The position numbers and the translations under genes are program-made. This document shows positions 54,555 to 62,996 of a DNA stretch of 64,000 bases, one piece after another. The stretch comes from Bdellovibrio sp. BCCA. GTDB taxonomy: Bacteria > Bdellovibrionota > Bdellovibrionia > Bdellovibrionales > Bdellovibrionaceae. The stretch covers positions 2,852,001 to 2,916,000 of the forward strand of contig NZ_JBBNAC010000001.1 of NCBI RefSeq assembly GCF_037996825.1. The letters are read 5' to 3'. The notes under the pieces are model-generated. The model was given only the letters and a program-made list of their open reading frames with translations, was not told the DNA's origin and did not search any database. Position 1 is the first letter of the stretch. The number at the start of each line of letters is the position of its first letter.

Positions 54555-57500
54555 TTAGCTTTCTGAAAGACCCAAGTCTGTGGATTCTGAAACAGATCCT
54601 TCAGGGCCTGCAACTTTCACTTCAACGTGTCTGTCTTGTTTTTCTTTTTTATTCGATGTCAAACGTCCACCGATGTTGTTTGCCCATACTCTGAAGCGAT
54701 CCACATAAGTGAATACTGCAGGGACTACGATCAATGTCAGAATTGTCGATGAAATCATACCACCGATAATCGCAACACCCATCGCGGTACGAGATTTCGA
54801 AGCTTCATTCAAACCAATCGCTACTGGCAATGTACCGGCAATCAACGCGAAGGACGTCATCAAAATCGGACGAAGACGTGTTTTACCAGCTTCGACCAAG
54901 GCTTCGCCTCTTTCTTTACCTGTCGCCATCATTTGTCTTGTGTAGTCGACAAGCAAGATACCGTTTTTACCGGCGACCCCGATCAACATAAAGAAACCGA
55001 AGATCGCAAAGATCGTCATTGTCTCTTTCATCACAAACAAACCAAGGAAGGCACCACACAGAGCCAGCGGCAACGCCACCATGATTGTGATTGGCGTGAT
55101 GAATGATTCATACAAGCTTGAAAGGATCAAGTAGATGAACATGATCGCAAAGCCCAACGCTAGAACTGTTGAAGTTGCAAGCTCTTGCATGTTCTCAGCA
55201 TCACCACCCCAAGAGAAACGAACGCTTGAAGGGAATGCTGTATCACCAGTTGTCATCGCTTTCACGGCATCGTTCACCACTTCGCTAAGACCCACGCCCG
55301 GAGCAAGACCTGCTGTGATTTGAATGTAACGACCGCGGTCTTGACGTTCAATCGAAGCCGGACCGGAAGCCAAGTCACCTGTGGCTACGTCAGACAAGCG
55401 GACAAGCTTTCTATTTACGTTTGGAACGTAAACTTGGTTGAAGCTTTCTTTCAAGTCACGTTGCTCAGGCATCAAGCGCACGCGGACTTCATACTCACGC
55501 CCTTTTTCACGGAATTTCGCTGGAGTGAAACCTTCGACTTGCGCACGAAGTTCCTCACCCATTGTTTTCGTGTTGATACCGTATTGTTTTGCGGCACCTG
55601 GTTTTAAGTGAACTTGCATCTCGGGTTTACCGGGACGGAAGTTTGTATCCACGTCTTTCAAACGAGGATCGGCTTTAAGTTTTGCAAGAATTTTTGTTCC
55701 TGCTTCCTCAAGAGCTTTTGGATCTGCAGAGATGATATTCAACATGAATGGTTGTCCACCCATCCCACCTGTTGCATCGTATTTTTTCACAACAGGATTT
55801 GCATTTTCAACAAAGCCTGCCAATTGCTTACGGACTTTATCGCGGAAAGCTTCCGTTGTGTAACCGTTACGAGCTTTACCGTCCTTCATACGTACGTAGA
55901 AAGTCGATTTATTAGACTCACCGTAAAGGCTTCCGATAATCATCGCTGTGTAATCCACTTCTGAATTCGCACGGATGATTTTATCAACCTCGTCACCGAC
56001 CTTGTTCATACCATCCAAGCTTGTGCCTGGTTGCATTTCAAGAGTCACTGTGAACTCACCGCTATCGTCGTCCGTGATGAACGCGCCTGGAACTTTTGTC
56101 ACAGTGTAAATACTGAGAACAAACACCATGAACGTCGCACCAATCGTCATCAATGGATGGCGAAGAGTCACACGAAGAAGTTTTTCGTAAATGACTTCCA
56201 ACCAACCTTGGAAACGGTCGAAACCTTTTACAAGACGGCCTAAAGTTTTATCGTAAAGACCATTTGAAGCAGGCTTATGACCGCCACCATGGCCACTACC
56301 ACCGAAGTAAGCAGTCAGCATAGGGATGATGGTCATCGCCACAAACCAACTGATCATCATCGAGAACACGACAGTCATACCGAATTGTTTTAAGAACTGA
56401 CCAATCGTTCCTGACATCGTACCCACTGGCACGAACACCGCGATCACCACCAGAGTGATAGCCATGACCGCCATTTGGATTTCGGTCGTTCCTTTTTCAG
56501 CCGCAGTGAGTGAATCCTCTCCGAGCTCCATACGACGGTAGATATTCTCAATAACCACGATCGCGTCGTCGATCAAAAGACCTACGGCCAATGTCAATGC
56601 GAGCATCGAAACGATATTAATTGAAAACCCTGCCACCTTCATAATCATGAAGGCACCAATCAAGGAGATCGGTAAAGAAAGCGCCGTGATCAGTGTTGAA
56701 CGCGCACTTCCTAAGAAGAAGAACACCGTAATGACTGTGAGGATGATACCGATAATGATCGTTTCATTCACGTCATAGATATTGTTTTTAATTTTAATAG
56801 AAGCATTCGTTACAAGTTGAACTTGAGGAGCCCCTTCCATTTTTGCAAGTTCAGGCTTTAGTTTTTCAAGTTGCTTGATAACGTCGTCAGCCACTTTAAC
56901 TGTGTTGGAACCTGATTGACGATACACTTGCAAGAAAAGAGCCTTGTTACCATTTACGAACGCACGAGATTTTTCATCTTCAAGCGTATCAACAACTTTT
57001 CCAAGATCTGCAACACGTGTTGGAACTTCGTTTCCGTAAAGATTCACAAGAGTGTCAGCCACCTCGGGAACGGATTTAAATTCCCCAAGACCGCGGAACA
57101 CAAGTTCTTTCCCGCCTTGTTCCACTTTACCGCTTGGAATGTTTTCCCCTGAAGCACCGACTTGTCCTGCCACTTGGCTCACAGACACTTCGCGGGCTTT
57201 CAATTTGTTGCGATCTAATAGAACGTGAATTTCTCTTTCACGACCACCAAAGATCTCAATCGCACCGACGTTGTTCACTTGTTCCAAACGAGGTTTGATA
57301 AATTGATCGGCGATATCAAAAAGTTGCGCGTCCCCTAAACCATTGGCTGTCAAAGACACCATGATGATAGGCGTATCCGACGGGTCGAATTTTTTAATTA
57401 CCGGATCGTCGACTTCATCGGGAAGTTTTGGTTTTGCGATATTTACTTTATCGCGCACTTGTTGTTCGGCGTATTTCACGTCAACGCTGCTGTTAAACTC

Positions 57501-57779
57501 AACGATAACTTGTGAAACACCTTCCAAACTTTTTGAAGTCAGACGTTTAATACCGGAAATGGTACTGACCTCTTCTTCAATAGGACGGCTCACCAAAGTT
57601 TCGATCTCAGAAGGACCGGCACCACGGTAAGTCGTTTGAACTGTGACGACAGGGATACTGACATCCGGGAACAAATCCACGCTCATGGATTTGAAGGAGG
57701 CCCAACCCACCACCACAAGGGCGATTGTCACACACGTAATAAAAATAGGTCTGCTAATGGATATCTTAGGTAAGCTCAT
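54555..57779 (-). CDS. RND-family multidrug efflux transporter (HAE1, AcrB-like)
   Basis: A protein of 1074 residues, with the inner-membrane trimer architecture: first helix FITCVTIALVVVGWASF, two large periplasmic loops with AEQQVRDKVN, and the transmembrane core with GLLIDDAIVVIENIYRRM and GVAGKNGILLVDYTRQ. Acidic residues in TM4 (DD) are retained. A charged tail of about 30 residues follows the last helix. GGAGG lies upstream, and it begins two bases after the tolC stop. A drug or metabolite substrate is inferred. The normal periplasmic adaptor is not in this operon. Confidence 0.95.
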   Translation of the reverse strand: MSLPKISISRPIFITCVTIALVVVGWASFKSMSVDLFPDVSIPVVTVQTTYRGAGPSEIETLVSRPIEEEVSTISGIKRLTSKSLEGVSQVIVEFNSSVDVKYAEQQVRDKVNIAKPKLPDEVDDPVIKKFDPSDTPIIMVSLTANGLGDAQLFDIADQFIKPRLEQVNNVGAIEIFGGREREIHVLLDRNKLKAREVSVSQVAGQVGASGENIPSGKVEQGGKELVFRGLGEFKSVPEVADTLVNLYGNEVPTRVADLGKVVDTLEDEKSRAFVNGNKALFLQVYRQSGSNTVKVADDVIKQLEKLKPELAKMEGAPQVQLVTNASIKIKNNIYDVNETIIIGIILTVITVFFFLGSARSTLITALSLPISLIGAFMIMKVAGFSINIVSMLALTLAVGLLIDDAIVVIENIYRRMELGEDSLTAAEKGTTEIQMAVMAITLVVIAVFVPVGTMSGTIGQFLKQFGMTVVFSMMISWFVAMTIIPMLTAYFGGSGHGGGHKPASNGLYDKTLGRLVKGFDRFQGWLEVIYEKLLRVTLRHPLMTIGATFMVFVLSIYTVTKVPGAFITDDDSGEFTVTLEMQPGTSLDGMNKVGDEVDKIIRANSEVDYTAMIIGSLYGESNKSTFYVRMKDGKARNGYTTEAFRDKVRKQLAGFVENANPVVKKYDATGGMGGQPFMLNIISADPKALEEAGTKILAKLKADPRLKDVDTNFRPGKPEMQVHLKPGAAKQYGINTKTMGEELRAQVEGFTPAKFREKGREYEVRVRLMPEQRDLKESFNQVYVPNVNRKLVRLSDVATGDLASGPASIERQDRGRYIQITAGLAPGVGLSEVVNDAVKAMTTGDTAFPSSVRFSWGGDAENMQELATSTVLALGFAIMFIYLILSSLYESFITPITIMVALPLALCGAFLGLFVMKETMTIFAIFGFFMLIGVAGKNGILLVDYTRQMMATGKERGEALVEAGKTRLRPILMTSFALIAGTLPVAIGLNEASKSRTAMGVAIIGGMISSTILTLIVVPAVFTYVDRFRVWANNIGGRLTSNKKEKQDRHVEVKVAGPEGSVSESTDLGLSES

Positions 57780-57781
57780 GA

Positions 57782-59230
57782 TTAGATACCTCCTTCAGAA
57801 GAAGAAGCTTGATAAAGTTTAATTTGTGCCTGTAATCCAAGGATCTGAGAAGCCGCTTGCACGCGGTTCACTTCAGATTGAGAGAAGTCCTGTTCAAAGA
57901 GAAGAACTTGATATGTCGTAGTTCTTCCTTGGCGAAGACGTGTTCTCTCGTTCTCCAATTTGGCTTTTTGTGCGTTCACGATGTTCGTCGCCAAACGAAG
58001 ATTTTCTTTTGCTTCACCCAATTGCTGAACCAAGTTTGTCCAGTCTTGTTCTTGAGTGAACTGTTTATATTGATAAGAAAGCTCTGCCGCTCTTTGCGCT
58101 TTCAAAGCACCCGCTTTAGCATCGGACGTTGCAGAGAAATTCAAAGGCATGCTCATGCGAACACCGACAAACGCTGTATCGTGCTGTGTGTATCCGGCAT
58201 TTTTCATCGCCTCATTCATTTCTTCATCGCGACCGTTCAGTGCATAACTTCCGTAAAGATCAACACTCGGTTTGTTTCTTTCAGCAACAAGTTTCGCTGA
58301 TGATTTGGCCAAACGAGCTTGCGCTTCGGCCGCCTTCACATCGTAGCGATCGCCTGGCTTCGCAGTAGGAACCGCGACCTTTTCGAGGCTTCCATAGTTG
58401 ATACTATCCAAAGAAGGAACGGATTCTTCAGCTCCTTTATTGATGTATGTATTGAAAGCGCGGCGTGCTGACTTTTCTTGGTTCTGTGCAAGTTGCAATT
58501 GATAAGTCGTTGCTTCAACCAAAGCTTTGGCTTGAAGAACGTCTGCGTTTTCGCCCAAGTTCATGCGAGCTTTGCGACTCACATAATCTAAAATGCCCTG
58601 TGCATTTTTAAGAGCACGTGTTTGCACTTGCACGACTTCTTGAGCTGAAGACAATCTCCAGTAAGCCGCTTCCGCCTCTACCATATATCCTTGGTTTTGC
58701 GCCTGAGCTCCGTATTGTTCCGCTTTGTTTTGTTGACGAGTAAGATCTTCATTCGCGCGAGCCGAACGACCGAAACCATTCGCCCATAAAGGCATTGTTA
58801 ATTCCAACGTTGGAGTCGCTGTCCAAAATGTATCGCCCATTCCCGCCGGAAGAGTTGCTCCCTCCACCTGGATCTTATCTAAGGCGTAAGACAATTTGGT
58901 CTGCAGACCAAAGCTAAAATCTTGAGAAACACCCAAGGAATAGTTTTGCATTTTGAGACGGTCGTAGGTAATCGCCGAACCAAATTGCTCTTTACCATCG
59001 TGTCCAATTCGCGCATTGGCGAACAGACGCGGAGTAAAAATCAAATCAGCTTCGCGTGATTTCAGCGCCGACGCTTCGGCCTGCTCACTGCTTGCTTTAT
59101 ACCCAGAACTTTGTTGTTGAACTTGCCCCAAATACTCATTGAGTGAGAGGGCAGAAGCTGAGTTTCCAGCGAGAAGGGCTGCAAAAATCAGCGTGAGACT
59201 AGAGAATTTCAGTACATCGGATTTCTTCAT
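57782..59230 (-). CDS. TolC-family outer-membrane efflux protein
   Basis: A protein of 482 residues. Signal peptide of about 28 residues ends near SASA. The body consists of two TolC-like repeats with long helices (SEQAEASALKSREADLIFTP early, AQARLAKSSAKLVAERNKPSVDLYG mid), consistent with a trimeric channel-tunnel. It is the first gene of the operon, so it is transcribed with the RND pump and MarR gene. Confidence 0.93.
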   Translation of the reverse strand: MKKSDVLKFSSLTLIFAALLAGNSASALSLNEYLGQVQQQSSGYKASSEQAEASALKSREADLIFTPRLFANARIGHDGKEQFGSAITYDRLKMQNYSLGVSQDFSFGLQTKLSYALDKIQVEGATLPAGMGDTFWTATPTLELTMPLWANGFGRSARANEDLTRQQNKAEQYGAQAQNQGYMVEAEAAYWRLSSAQEVVQVQTRALKNAQGILDYVSRKARMNLGENADVLQAKALVEATTYQLQLAQNQEKSARRAFNTYINKGAEESVPSLDSINYGSLEKVAVPTAKPGDRYDVKAAEAQARLAKSSAKLVAERNKPSVDLYGSYALNGRDEEMNEAMKNAGYTQHDTAFVGVRMSMPLNFSATSDAKAGALKAQRAAELSYQYKQFTQEQDWTNLVQQLGEAKENLRLATNIVNAQKAKLENERTRLRQGRTTTYQVLLFEQDFSQSEVNRVQAASQILGLQAQIKLYQASSSEGGI

Positions 59231-59242
59231 AAGTGCTCTCCG

Positions 59243-59266
59243 TTAAGTAATCGCTTACATACTTAA
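59243..59266. promoter_or_regulatory. Operator palindrome TTAAGTA-N10-TACTTAA near tolC
   Basis: A 24-base perfect-arm inverted repeat just upstream of tolC. Further TTAAGTA copies occur at 59282-59288. On the minus strand TTGATT and TATTGT (16 bases apart) could be the tolC promoter beside it. A TetR or MarR dimer could bind; both regulators are encoded next to it. Confidence 0.7.
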
Positions 59267-59305
59267 CCTACAATATGAGGATTAAGTATGCAATCAATTA
59301 CTTTC

Positions 59306-59359
59306 TTGATCTAGACAAAGGCTTATGATACATTATATAAAGTTAAGTACTTTTAAGTA
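59306..59359 (+). promoter_or_regulatory. tetR promoter with two TTAAGTA repeats
   Basis: TTGATC (59306-59311) and TACATT (59329-59334) are 17 bases apart and form a likely promoter. TTAAGTA repeats at 59343-59349 and 59353-59359 lie at the expected start of transcription, so a bound regulator would block it. This suggests autoregulation. Confidence 0.6.
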
Positions 59360-59385
59360 TTTAGTTAATTTTCAGGAGGTTTTCA

Positions 59386-60042
59386 ATGACGGAAACATCT
59401 CAAACAAAAACGCATAAAGACGAAAGTCCAGCTCATGTTAAGAGTAAAAAAAGGGACCGTTCGGCTTCCGAGGACCGCCTTATTCACGCGGGCTTAGAGA
59501 TGTTCTCAAAGCTGGGCTTTGACGGCGCAACCACTCGAATGATTGCGAAAAAAGCCGACGTAAATGAATCCCTGATCGCACGTTATTTTGACGGCAAAGA
59601 AGGTCTTCTTGTTGCGATTATCGAAAAGTTTCTTGAAGAGATGAACACTCGCGAACTTCCCTACCCTCTTCATGACACTTTGGCCGACGAACTTGAAGCT
59701 TACGTGAAAGACCGCATTCAAGAAGGTTGTACTCACGAGGACTTCGCAAAAATTATTTTCTCTCAAGCATTAGTAAATAAGAAATTTAAAAAGCGCGTGA
59801 CCGAGACAATTCCCATGCAGCTGGATGCACGCCTAATCGCCCGTATGGAAATGCTGGCTGCGCAAGGAAAGATCAAGGCCGGTGCCAATGTTGAAGAGCT
59901 TTGCCAAGATATTGATACTTATATGGACGGAATGTTTTTCTTTGAATGTATTCTGCACGAGACAACGAAAGAAGAACTCGTGAAGCGCACGGTGAGATTT
60001 GTGCGTTTGTATGCGAAGCTTTATGAGCCTTCTGCGAAATAG
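59386..60042 (+). CDS. TetR-family transcriptional regulator
   Basis: A protein of 218 residues. After a charged about 25-residue N-terminal tail comes the TetR helix-turn-helix, GATTRMIAKKADVNESLIARYFDGKEGLL. The C-terminal ligand domain is helical. AGGAGG is close to the ATG. It is divergent from tolC and probably controls the pump and itself through the TTAAGTA sites between them. Confidence 0.93.
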   Translation: MTETSQTKTHKDESPAHVKSKKRDRSASEDRLIHAGLEMFSKLGFDGATTRMIAKKADVNESLIARYFDGKEGLLVAIIEKFLEEMNTRELPYPLHDTLADELEAYVKDRIQEGCTHEDFAKIIFSQALVNKKFKKRVTETIPMQLDARLIARMEMLAAQGKIKAGANVEELCQDIDTYMDGMFFFECILHETTKEELVKRTVRFVRLYAKLYEPSAK

Positions 60043-60069
60043 TTTTTATTTTTGATTTGTGCGAAAAAC

Positions 60070-60098
60070 AAAACCCGGTGGAAGACCGGGTTTTGTTT
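60070..60098 (+). terminator. Terminator after tetR, left boundary of cassette
   Basis: AAAACCCGGT (60070-60079) and ACCGGGTTTT (60085-60094) pair around a five-base loop. It closes the tetR transcript. From here to 60286 the sequence is A+T-rich with no gene. Confidence 0.9.
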
Positions 60099-60255
60099 TC
60101 TAAGACCAATAACGACTTAAGTCGCGCCGCAAAAAACAAATATTTATTTATTAACTCATTTGCCGTAATGTATTAAAAGGGGACGCCTTTGTAATTAATA
60201 TTATATTAATATTATTGTCATTTTCGTATCCACACTTAAATTGAGTTTAATTTTC

Positions 60256-60264
60256 TGGTATGAT
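60256..60264 (+). promoter_or_regulatory. Extended -10 promoter of the three-gene cassette
   Basis: TGGTATGAT is an extended -10 (TGn-TATGAT), about 23 bases before the TTG start at 60287. No good -35 is at the right distance, as often for extended -10 promoters. The region upstream contains the repeat TTAATATTATATTAATATTATT. Confidence 0.5.
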
Positions 60265-60286
60265 ATCCGATAATGGGTAGGTAGAG

Positions 60287-60706
60287 TTGGCAAAAACAAG
60301 AGTTCATAGGAAAGTAAAACCTGCACATGTTCCACCGGCAAATCATCTCGCTAAAGTTAAAAAGCTAACGGAACAAAATAAAATTGAAGCCACAAAGACT
60401 AGGGCTTTGGATTTTGTGCAAAGAATTTACAAGTGTGGACCTTCAGACGCCATAAAAAAAATCACTAAAGAAATACTGGAACTAGATAAATCCAACTTTG
60501 CGCATACACGAACTATCAACTCCCTTGAATGTGATGTTTATGGAAAAATTATTGATGCGATTCCATGGTATATCAAGTTTTGTATAGATAAAGACAATCT
60601 GGGCAGAAAAGGCGAGTTCGTAAACAATCTGTCTTTTCACCCAACAGAGGAAGAACTAACAACACAGTCTGGAAAAATTCCGGCATACTCCGGAGGAAAA
60701 AAATGA
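60287..60706 (+). CDS. Small basic protein, first gene of cassette (possibly MqsR-like toxin)
   Basis: A protein of 139 residues from the TTG at 60287, with GGTAGGTAGAG upstream. The first about 40 residues are basic. The middle (AKKITKEILELDKSNF region) and VYGKIIDAIPWYIKFCIDKD have some likeness to MqsR toxins, which have a DFYKSM...VWQDVY...LYIKF pattern. That is weak and only suggestive. The stop overlaps the next ATG (ATGA). It has no signal peptide. The gene order toxin then antitoxin fits mqsRA. Confidence 0.7.
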   Translation: MAKTRVHRKVKPAHVPPANHLAKVKKLTEQNKIEATKTRALDFVQRIYKCGPSDAIKKITKEILELDKSNFAHTRTINSLECDVYGKIIDAIPWYIKFCIDKDNLGRKGEFVNNLSFHPTEEELTTQSGKIPAYSGGKK

Positions 60707-61239
60707 ACAAAAAAATGCAATGCCCAGTTTGTGGCGGGTTGGTCGAGAAAAAAAATATTAAAGGAAAGACCTTTCAATGGAAGTGGTTTTCCGAAGTCCC
60801 TGTTTTAAGCAACTACTACCTCCCGGTATGTTCAAAATGCGGAGAAATGTTTATCAATCCTGAAGCAGCACGTAGTTTAGACATTTTTTTAAAAGATTCT
60901 GTACTTAGCGCAACAAAAGAATTCCTTCGAAAGCTAAAAGAGAATTCAAAATTAAGCCAGAAGGAGTTGGCAGACGATATCGGAATTTCGGAAGTATATT
61001 TGTCGAGCCTCATAGGCGGCAAAAAGGTTCCAAGCTTATCAGTTTTTAACTTAATCAAAATCACGGCAAAGAACACAGCTTTATTAGACGAAATGAAAAC
61101 CCTCAAAGGCAGATCAAGTAATTATGCATCTAAAAATTCTGAAATGAAAAAGTTTAAGTTTTTGAGTACTTCCGAACAGGAAACATACAGCAAAGAATCT
61201 ACATTCAATAACATCCTTTGCGAGGAAATAATACATTGA
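60703..61239 (+). CDS. Zinc-ribbon / XRE protein resembling MqsA-type antitoxin
   Basis: A protein of 178 residues. N-terminal zinc ribbon: CPVC (Cys7, Cys10) and CSKC (Cys43, Cys46), typical of YgiT/MqsA proteins. Then the EEAARSL-like linker and an XRE helix-turn-helix about residues 78-118 (LSQKELADDIGISEVYLSSLIGGKKVP). A polar tail of 50 residues follows. MqsA antitoxins of this layout repress their own operon. Overlaps genes on both sides by four bases. Confidence 0.85.
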   Translation: MNKKMQCPVCGGLVEKKNIKGKTFQWKWFSEVPVLSNYYLPVCSKCGEMFINPEAARSLDIFLKDSVLSATKEFLRKLKENSKLSQKELADDIGISEVYLSSLIGGKKVPSLSVFNLIKITAKNTALLDEMKTLKGRSSNYASKNSEMKKFKFLSTSEQETYSKESTFNNILCEEIIH

Positions 61240-62924
61240 AGGTCTTCAAGCCCTATTTTACGACATTTTATTCTTATAAAGGCGGTGTCGGACGCACCAG
61301 TGCTCTGATTAATTCTGCTCTTCATAGAGCAATTGAAGGAGATCGAGTTGTTGTGATTGATTTCGACCTTGAAGCTCCTGGAATCTGGCCTTATGTAAAA
61401 GAAATTGCCAAACATTACTCAGTAGACGTCGAGCTAGAAAACAGAGATGGCATCCTTGAGTATTTATATGAGGCAGTAAATTCTAATGAAATACCGAACT
61501 TAAAATCGCGTGCTGTTTCCGGTAAAGATCTGGGATTAAAAAACATCGAAGGTCAGATTTGGTTTATTGGGGCGGGAAATACTTCAAAAGCGGATTACTC
61601 CAGAAAGTTATCAGCACTAAACTGGGCAAGTATTTTTGAAAATAATGCCGGTGCTGCGATTTTAGCAAATTTTAAAAAACAATTGGCGCACGAATTTGAC
61701 CAACCCGATCATATCTTTATAGACTCCAGAACAGGAATCACAGAAGTCGGCGGAGTTTGTACAAAGTATTTAGCTGATCAAGTGGTCACATTGTCATCAT
61801 TAAATGATCAAAACATTAGGGGAACTGCAAAAGTTGTAAATTCTTTTAGACAATCAAATATATCAACAATACTGGTTGCCTCAAACGTACCCGCAGGTCT
61901 TCCCTGGGGGAAGGATCAAATGTTCACAGAGAGAATCAATCTCTACAAAGAAGCCTTTGGGTCATTCCCTAGTCTGCTAGTTTACCACTACCCGAGTCTT
62001 TCTCTTTCTGAATGCATACCTGTTTTGTTCTATGCAGAAAAAGAACACTCAATTCTCCCCGCTGATCCTCTCCTAAAGTCATACGCCAATCTTTCTGATG
62101 AAATCGATCAAAGAAATCCAAATAGTTTTAAGATATTAGTTCATGACATTAGCTATTCTTTATTTGCTTCCGCTCCAAATAAGGAAGTATTAGACGCGTA
62201 TTTTGCATTCTGGGAAAAATACTATTCAAACAGAAACTCGCTGTTAAATTTTCTTAAAGACCTATATTCGGTGATTCTTGTTTTGCAAGAAAACGACATC
62301 GGAAAAGAGCTGTTAAAAAAAGACCGCCTGAAAGAACTCAAGGCTATAAATAATTATGCTCCGACCAACTACCCTTCATTAGAAACCTTAAAAGATTTTA
62401 TAACTATGAAAGCAGGAGTGGAAATCGTTAAGGAGATAGAGAAAGATTGTTCATATTGCAAGAGCGCCGGAGAATGGTTTCAATTATTACATGAAATGCC
62501 GAGAATTCGTGCGACTGAGATTCTAATTCGCGAAGGCTACTATGATTTCATTCTAAAAAACGTTAAGTCTTCAGAAGACGACGAAAGCACCGTGAATATC
62601 TTTGGAAGGGCCTTCTGTTTTGAAAAAACAGGGCAAGAAGAAAAAGCTTTGGAGCTCTATGAACAATACATTCAAGCATTAGGAGAAAGATTTGACGAAT
62701 TCGAATCCTCACTTCCATTCATCACAATGGCATTTGCAGCTGAAAAGATTAATAATTTGGAATTAGCCCAAGAGGCAATCCAAAAAACTCACAAATTCCT
62801 TAAGACTTCTAGTGAGTCCGAATATTTTATACCAGCAACCTGGAAAAAAACGAATAACATCAAAGAGTTTAAAAAGTATGTTGCAGAGTTAGAAAACTCG
62901 ATAAATAAAAAAATGCAAATTTGA
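61236..62924 (+). CDS. KGGVGR-motif ParA/MinD-like ATPase with helical (TPR-like) C-terminal half
   Basis: A protein of 562 residues from the TTG at 61236 (GAGGAAATAATACA upstream, overlapping the previous stop). The N-terminal about 280 residues are a ParA-type ATPase with deviant Walker A FYSYKGGVGRTSAL (residues 11-24), VIDFDLEAPG (switch/Walker A') and HIFIDSRTGITEVGG (Walker B region). The rest is helical; residues about 430-560 resemble TPR hairpins (NIFGRAFCFEKTGQEEKALELYEQYI). ATA codons are frequent, unlike neighbours. Function is unknown; candidates are defence, partition or signalling. Confidence 0.88.
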   Translation: MKVFKPYFTTFYSYKGGVGRTSALINSALHRAIEGDRVVVIDFDLEAPGIWPYVKEIAKHYSVDVELENRDGILEYLYEAVNSNEIPNLKSRAVSGKDLGLKNIEGQIWFIGAGNTSKADYSRKLSALNWASIFENNAGAAILANFKKQLAHEFDQPDHIFIDSRTGITEVGGVCTKYLADQVVTLSSLNDQNIRGTAKVVNSFRQSNISTILVASNVPAGLPWGKDQMFTERINLYKEAFGSFPSLLVYHYPSLSLSECIPVLFYAEKEHSILPADPLLKSYANLSDEIDQRNPNSFKILVHDISYSLFASAPNKEVLDAYFAFWEKYYSNRNSLLNFLKDLYSVILVLQENDIGKELLKKDRLKELKAINNYAPTNYPSLETLKDFITMKAGVEIVKEIEKDCSYCKSAGEWFQLLHEMPRIRATEILIREGYYDFILKNVKSSEDDESTVNIFGRAFCFEKTGQEEKALELYEQYIQALGERFDEFESSLPFITMAFAAEKINNLELAQEAIQKTHKFLKTSSESEYFIPATWKKTNNIKEFKKYVAELENSINKKMQI

Positions 62925-62957
62925 CTATAACGACTCAGGGATTTTTTTAAATGCATT

Positions 62958-62988
62958 AAGCCCGATAAAAATATCGGGCTTTTTCTTA
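62958..62988. terminator. Terminator, right boundary of cassette
   Basis: AAGCCCGATA (62958-62967) and TATCGGGCTT (62972-62981) pair around a four-base loop, followed by TTTTCTT on the plus strand. It also lies just past the stop of the minus-strand gene at 62997. Confidence 0.9.
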
Positions 62989-62996
62989 AATTATTG

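Noticed and set aside
60100-60280. Attachment site left of the cassette
   Set aside because: The A+T-rich stretch has a TTAATATTATATTAATATTATT repeat, but I find no matching copy at the right end and no tRNA end, so insertion by recombination is not shown.
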